Shown: in pieces, positions 60,820-64,000 of the stretch
Position numbering within the stretch: the stretch's first letter is position 1
Layout: the number at the start of each line of letters is the position of its first letter
Assembly: GCF_007750855.1 (NCBI RefSeq)
Contig: NZ_CP036291.1
Location: forward strand, 3,348,001-3,412,000
Source: Pirellulimonas nuda
Lineage (GTDB): Bacteria; Planctomycetota; Planctomycetia; Pirellulales; Lacipirellulaceae
Length of the DNA: 64,000 bases
Direction: 5' to 3'
The notes under the pieces: generated by a model
Database searches by the model: none
What the model saw: only the letters and a program-made list of their open reading frames with translations
What the model was told of the DNA's origin: nothing
Translations under genes and position numbers: made by a program

Positions 60820-62480
60820 GGCTGAGGTGCTCAGAACGCTGCGTTGGTTGGTCATTCCCGGGGCCGGTAGCGGCGAGTCCGTGACGCTGCCGCTCCGCAC
60901 ACCAGCCCATGCTAGTTCGCCCCCGATCGGATCACCAGCGATCGGGGGTTTTCCATCGTGGGTTGGGAGGCGCCCCCCTGCCCCGGCGAGGTGTCGCCGC
61001 TGGTGAAGGCCCCCCTGCCGCGCGGGTTGAGTTCTGCCGAGTCTTTGCGCCACGCTTTCGCCCGGCCGTCTCGGGCCTCCGGCCCGTCGTCGCGCCCACC
61101 GGCTTTCTCGCGATGCCTCTGGGCCGTCGCCGCCGTGGGAGGGGCGGTCGCCCGCGTTTGCCTGCACCGATCGTCGACCGGCCCGACCTCGGCAACGCAA
61201 CGCGCCGCCGCGGGGCCAACCAGCCGTCGAGGGTGGAGCAGCGCGACCAAACCTACGGCGAGATCGATCTTCGATCCACCCAGCAGGCCCAGGTCACCCG
61301 TACAAACCCAACCATCGCCCCCTTCAAGGTTCCCCACGACCGGAGCGAAAGGGCGTCGCGAAAACGACCCATGGCTGATCGTCTGAGCGTCTTCCCATCC
61401 GGCCCGATTGGGGGATGGCGCACAACGCAAAACACTTGCATCCTGGGGTCCTCCGCATTAGTCTGCGGGGGGCCGAAGGGGCCGAAACAACCAGGGGGAT
61501 GGGAGTGGGTAGGCGCCAGGGCGGGCAGTTTAACAAAGGAAAAAATGGGGGATTTCTCGCGCCTGGTGGCCGCACAAGCGCCACGACGTTCCGCGTGATT
61601 CGCTAGCTGACCGCACCTCCTTCAGCGGTTGGTTGCTGCTGGGGCTTGGCCCGATCGGCGAGCAACCGGGAACGGCCCGATCGCGGGGCCACGCCCTCAG
61701 CACGCAGTCCGTTGGACGAATCTACGGGGGCGCCGCGATGCGGTCGGGAAACGCTGCCGGGTCAAGCTAGAGCGCCTGTGCGGTTTCGAGGGCCGGTTTC
61801 GCGCACTAATCGAAGAAAAGTGGGGAGAATGAGCCGCTAGAAAAGTAACCGAGTGATGATAGTGGGGCTGCCGGGAGACGCCAACCCGGCGGCGATCGGC
61901 GTGGGCGGGACGGGCAACGGTCCGCTAGCCGGGCGCCGATTTGACCGCGGCTGGCGGCCCTCCGCGGGATGGCGTGCCGCCCAGCCGTGGGAGGGATCGA
62001 AAACGAACTCGGAGGCAGAAGTCGAGGAGAGGAAAACCTGGTTACCGACAGGAGATGGGGCTTGAAGGTGAATATTCTTACGCAGAAACATGGCGGTGCG
62101 CCGCATCGGCCCGCCGCAGGGACCCTCCCGGCGGGGCGGGTCCTCGCGCCGGCGACGACCGCCGTACCGCAGCCCTCCCGAGCGGCCCAGACCGCGAGGC
62201 GAGACCGGGCCGCCGCGGTTCGCGGCCGCCGGCGGCCCGTCGGGCCGCTGACGCCGCCAACGGCCCGCTCTTCGGCGGCGGCCCAACTACCAGCAGCCCG
62301 GGTCGGGAGGCGCCACGGTTGGCGTCAGCAGGGCGACCGGACTCCGCCCGATCTTCATCAAAATGATGATTTCTAAGAATTCTTGCTAACAAGTGTGAGC
62401 TTTTTGGGGCCTTCTTACGTTTCTCAGTTGAGGCGTCCATCATCCACGAGGTCATCCCTATAACCGCCGCAAGGAGAGAC
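60820..62480. other. 1.66-kb region without supported gene
   Basis: All open frames are short and of GC-rich noncoding composition. Close to its right end are small palindromes (CATCAAAATGATG at 62357-62369 and CTTGCTAACAAG at 62381-62392), which could be regulator sites for the downstream sigma-54 activator gene. Confidence 0.55.
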
Positions 62481-64000
62481 ATGTCTTACGTGTCCGCGGA
62501 ACAGGTTGGATCGCGACCGCAACCGCCGGTCGCTGTCGTGACACCCAAATCGGCGTTCGTAAAACCCGTCGCGGCCCCGGCAGAGCGGCGGCCACTGATC
62601 GTGCTGGGGATCGCCAGCTCGGAAGCCGCCCTGGCCATCGAGCGGCGGCTCCAGGGGCTGGGGTGTGCTTGCCGCGTCGCGCACACCTACGACCGTCTGG
62701 AGGCACTGATGGCCGAAGGCGCGGAATGCGGCGCGATCCTCGACACCCATCTTTGCGGCAAGCCGACGCTCGCGATGCGTCACTGCTACCCGCGATTGAT
62801 GCAGACGACGCCGGTCCTCTACCGGGTCCCAGACGAAGAGGAGTCCTTTGAAGAAGTCCTCGCGGCGGTCCGGGCCGGCGCCTACGACGTGATGTTCGGG
62901 CTGAGTGGGCTGCACAAGCTTGACGGGCTCGTCTCCGAGGCGACTTTCTCGCGCCGCCCCGCGGAGCCTCCGGCCCAGGGACTGGGCGATCGTGGCTCCT
63001 CCGCCACCGAGCCGGCCGACAGCCGCGCCAGCATCTCCCACGCCCGCGGGTTAGAGGCGGCGCACGAGCACGCAGAAAAAGAGCTCGCCAAGCTCCTGAT
63101 CGGCGACAGCCCGGCGATGGACTGCATCCGCCGGCGGATCGTCGAGGTCGCCGAGACGAACGCCTCGGTGATGATCTGCGGGGAGAGTGGCACCGGCAAA
63201 GAGTTGGTGGCTCAGGCCATCCACCAGTTTAGCCGCGTTTCGGCCGGCCCGTTCGTCCCGGTCAACATGGCGGCGATCCCTCAGGGGCTGGCCGAGAGCC
63301 TGCTGTTCGGGCACGCCAAGGGGTCGTTTACGTCCGCGGCGAAGGACCAGACAGGGTACTGCCAGTCGGCCGACGGGGGGACGCTGTTCATGGACGAGAT
63401 CTCCGAGATGGAGGTCGCGATCCAGCCCAAGCTGCTGCGGTTCCTGCAGACCGGGGTCGTCCAGCCGATCGGCGCCCCAAGACCGACCGCGGTCGCGACC
63501 CGCATCATCACGGCCACTAACCGCGATCCCGGCGAGCTGGTCCGTTCGGGGCAGCTCCGCGAGGACCTCTTCTACCGGTTGCATGTCGTCCCGATCTCGA
63601 TCCCGCCGCTGCGGGAGCGGCCCGGCGATATCCGTCAGCTGGCGGCGGTGTTTCTTGACCGGTACGCCGCCGAGCACCGCAGGCCTGCCCGCGGGTTCAC
63701 CGAGGAGGCGCTGGCGGCCCTCGAGCGGCTGCCGCTGCCGGGCAACGTCCGGCAGCTCGAGAATCTCGTGGAGCAGATCGTGATTTTCACGCGGGGCGCG
63801 CTCGTCACGGTGAGCGACATCCCTACGGCGTTCTCGGGCGGACCGGGGGCGGTGCGGACCGGCGCACAACCCACTGGCCCGCAACGTCGCGGCGACGCCG
63901 CGACCCCCGACGCCGGGCCGGCGGCCCCGACCCTCAAGCGGTTCCAGCAGCAAGAACGGGCGGCGATCCTCGAGGCGCTCCAGCAGTCGCGCGGGCACGT
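62481..64000 (+). CDS. sigma-54-dependent activator (AAA+), 3' end outside the window
   Basis: At least 506 residues from ATG 62481 (AAGGAGAG site), open to the window edge. An N-terminal degenerate receiver-like domain (about 38-150) lacks a clear phospho-acceptor pattern. The AAA+ domain has Walker A G-E-S-G-T-G-K-E (about 233-240), the sigma-54 contact loop G-S-F-T-S-A at 281-286 instead of G-A-F-T-G-A, Walker B G-G-T-L-F-M-D-E, and R-E-D-L-F-Y-R-L and P-L-R-E-R-P as sensor and Arg-finger blocks. A Fis-type helix-turn-helix is just beginning (Q-Q-E-R-A-A-I-L-E-A-L). Exosortase/PEP-CTERM clusters often carry a sigma-54 regulator, so it may control the nearby exopolysaccharide and PEP-CTERM genes. 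Confidence 0.93.
   Translation, partial: MSYVSAEQVGSRPQPPVAVVTPKSAFVKPVAAPAERRPLIVLGIASSEAALAIERRLQGLGCACRVAHTYDRLEALMAEGAECGAILDTHLCGKPTLAMRHCYPRLMQTTPVLYRVPDEEESFEEVLAAVRAGAYDVMFGLSGLHKLDGLVSEATFSRRPAEPPAQGLGDRGSSATEPADSRASISHARGLEAAHEHAEKELAKLLIGDSPAMDCIRRRIVEVAETNASVMICGESGTGKELVAQAIHQFSRVSAGPFVPVNMAAIPQGLAESLLFGHAKGSFTSAAKDQTGYCQSADGGTLFMDEISEMEVAIQPKLLRFLQTGVVQPIGAPRPTAVATRIITATNRDPGELVRSGQLREDLFYRLHVVPISIPPLRERPGDIRQLAAVFLDRYAAEHRRPARGFTEEALAALERLPLPGNVRQLENLVEQIVIFTRGALVTVSDIPTAFSGGPGAVRTGAQPTGPQRRGDAATPDAGPAAPTLKRFQQQERAAILEALQQSRGH

Noticed and set aside
1-64000. tRNA or rRNA genes
   Set aside because: No T-loop-type GTTCGA patterns with flanking stems and no rRNA core sequences were recognised by eye; a covariance search would be needed to exclude one fully.

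Overview
The window comes from a GC-rich bacterium, most likely a planctomycete of the Pirellulales type. The pointers are many PEP-CTERM-tailed exported proteins, several sulfatases, a DUF5060/DUF4038-type glycoside hydrolase-like protein, a MoxR-companion operon (DUF58, VWA, DUF4175-like), a dockerin-type repeat protein and long GC-rich intergenic spaces. No rRNA, tRNA or classical CRISPR array was seen.

Layout. 0-10.5 kb: a tightly overlapping MoxR/Bat-like operon (DUF58, BatA-like VWA, DUF4175-like coiled-coil giant, VWA/GATase-like membrane protein, clan-CD peptidase-like protein). 10.5-14.4 kb: IS630 remnant, SLC13/ArsB-type permease and UspA-like protein. 14.4-22.2 kb: DUF5060 hydrolase, PQQ-type sugar dehydrogenase, and a MocA/IorA/IorB molybdenum hydroxylase set. 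22.5-42.5 kb: a lower-GC, rearranged accessory island with an IS5-type IS, an intact-ended ISAs1 element with target duplication, an IS200 remnant, palindromic repeat elements, gene fragments (AraC, WecB, TlpA, DUF6088, integrase) and five sulfatases plus a sixth fragment. 42.8-54.8 kb: PEP-CTERM genes, the Cas9 locus, a ParD-like/zeta-like toxin-antitoxin pair and a sigma-70 family factor. 55.2-64 kb: exopolysaccharide-type genes (GT26, glucose-1-phosphate cytidylyltransferase, sugar transferase), an ArsC-family protein and a sigma-54 activator cut by the window end.

The main discovery candidate is at 44.8-48.5 kb. A full-length 1077-residue type II-C-like Cas9 reads through without a stop, but six of its seven canonical catalytic positions are substituted (RuvC D>A, E>A, H>Q; HNH D>N, H>P, N>V). 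No cas1, cas2 or array is visible. Just upstream and divergent is a tracrRNA-like transcription unit: TTGACA/CACAAT promoter, about 105 nt, three stem-loops and a T9 terminator. In the intergenic space beyond the cas9 3' end, a second promoter (TTGGGA/TATACT) would make an RNA with about 27-30 nt of guide-like sequence followed by a 21-nt stretch that pairs with the 5' end of the tracr-like RNA (18 Watson-Crick pairs, 2 G-U, 1 mismatch). Together these look like a self-contained, nuclease-dead, fixed-guide Cas9 system, most plausibly an RNA-guided DNA-binding regulator. The residues, motifs and pairing are read directly; the function is inferred.
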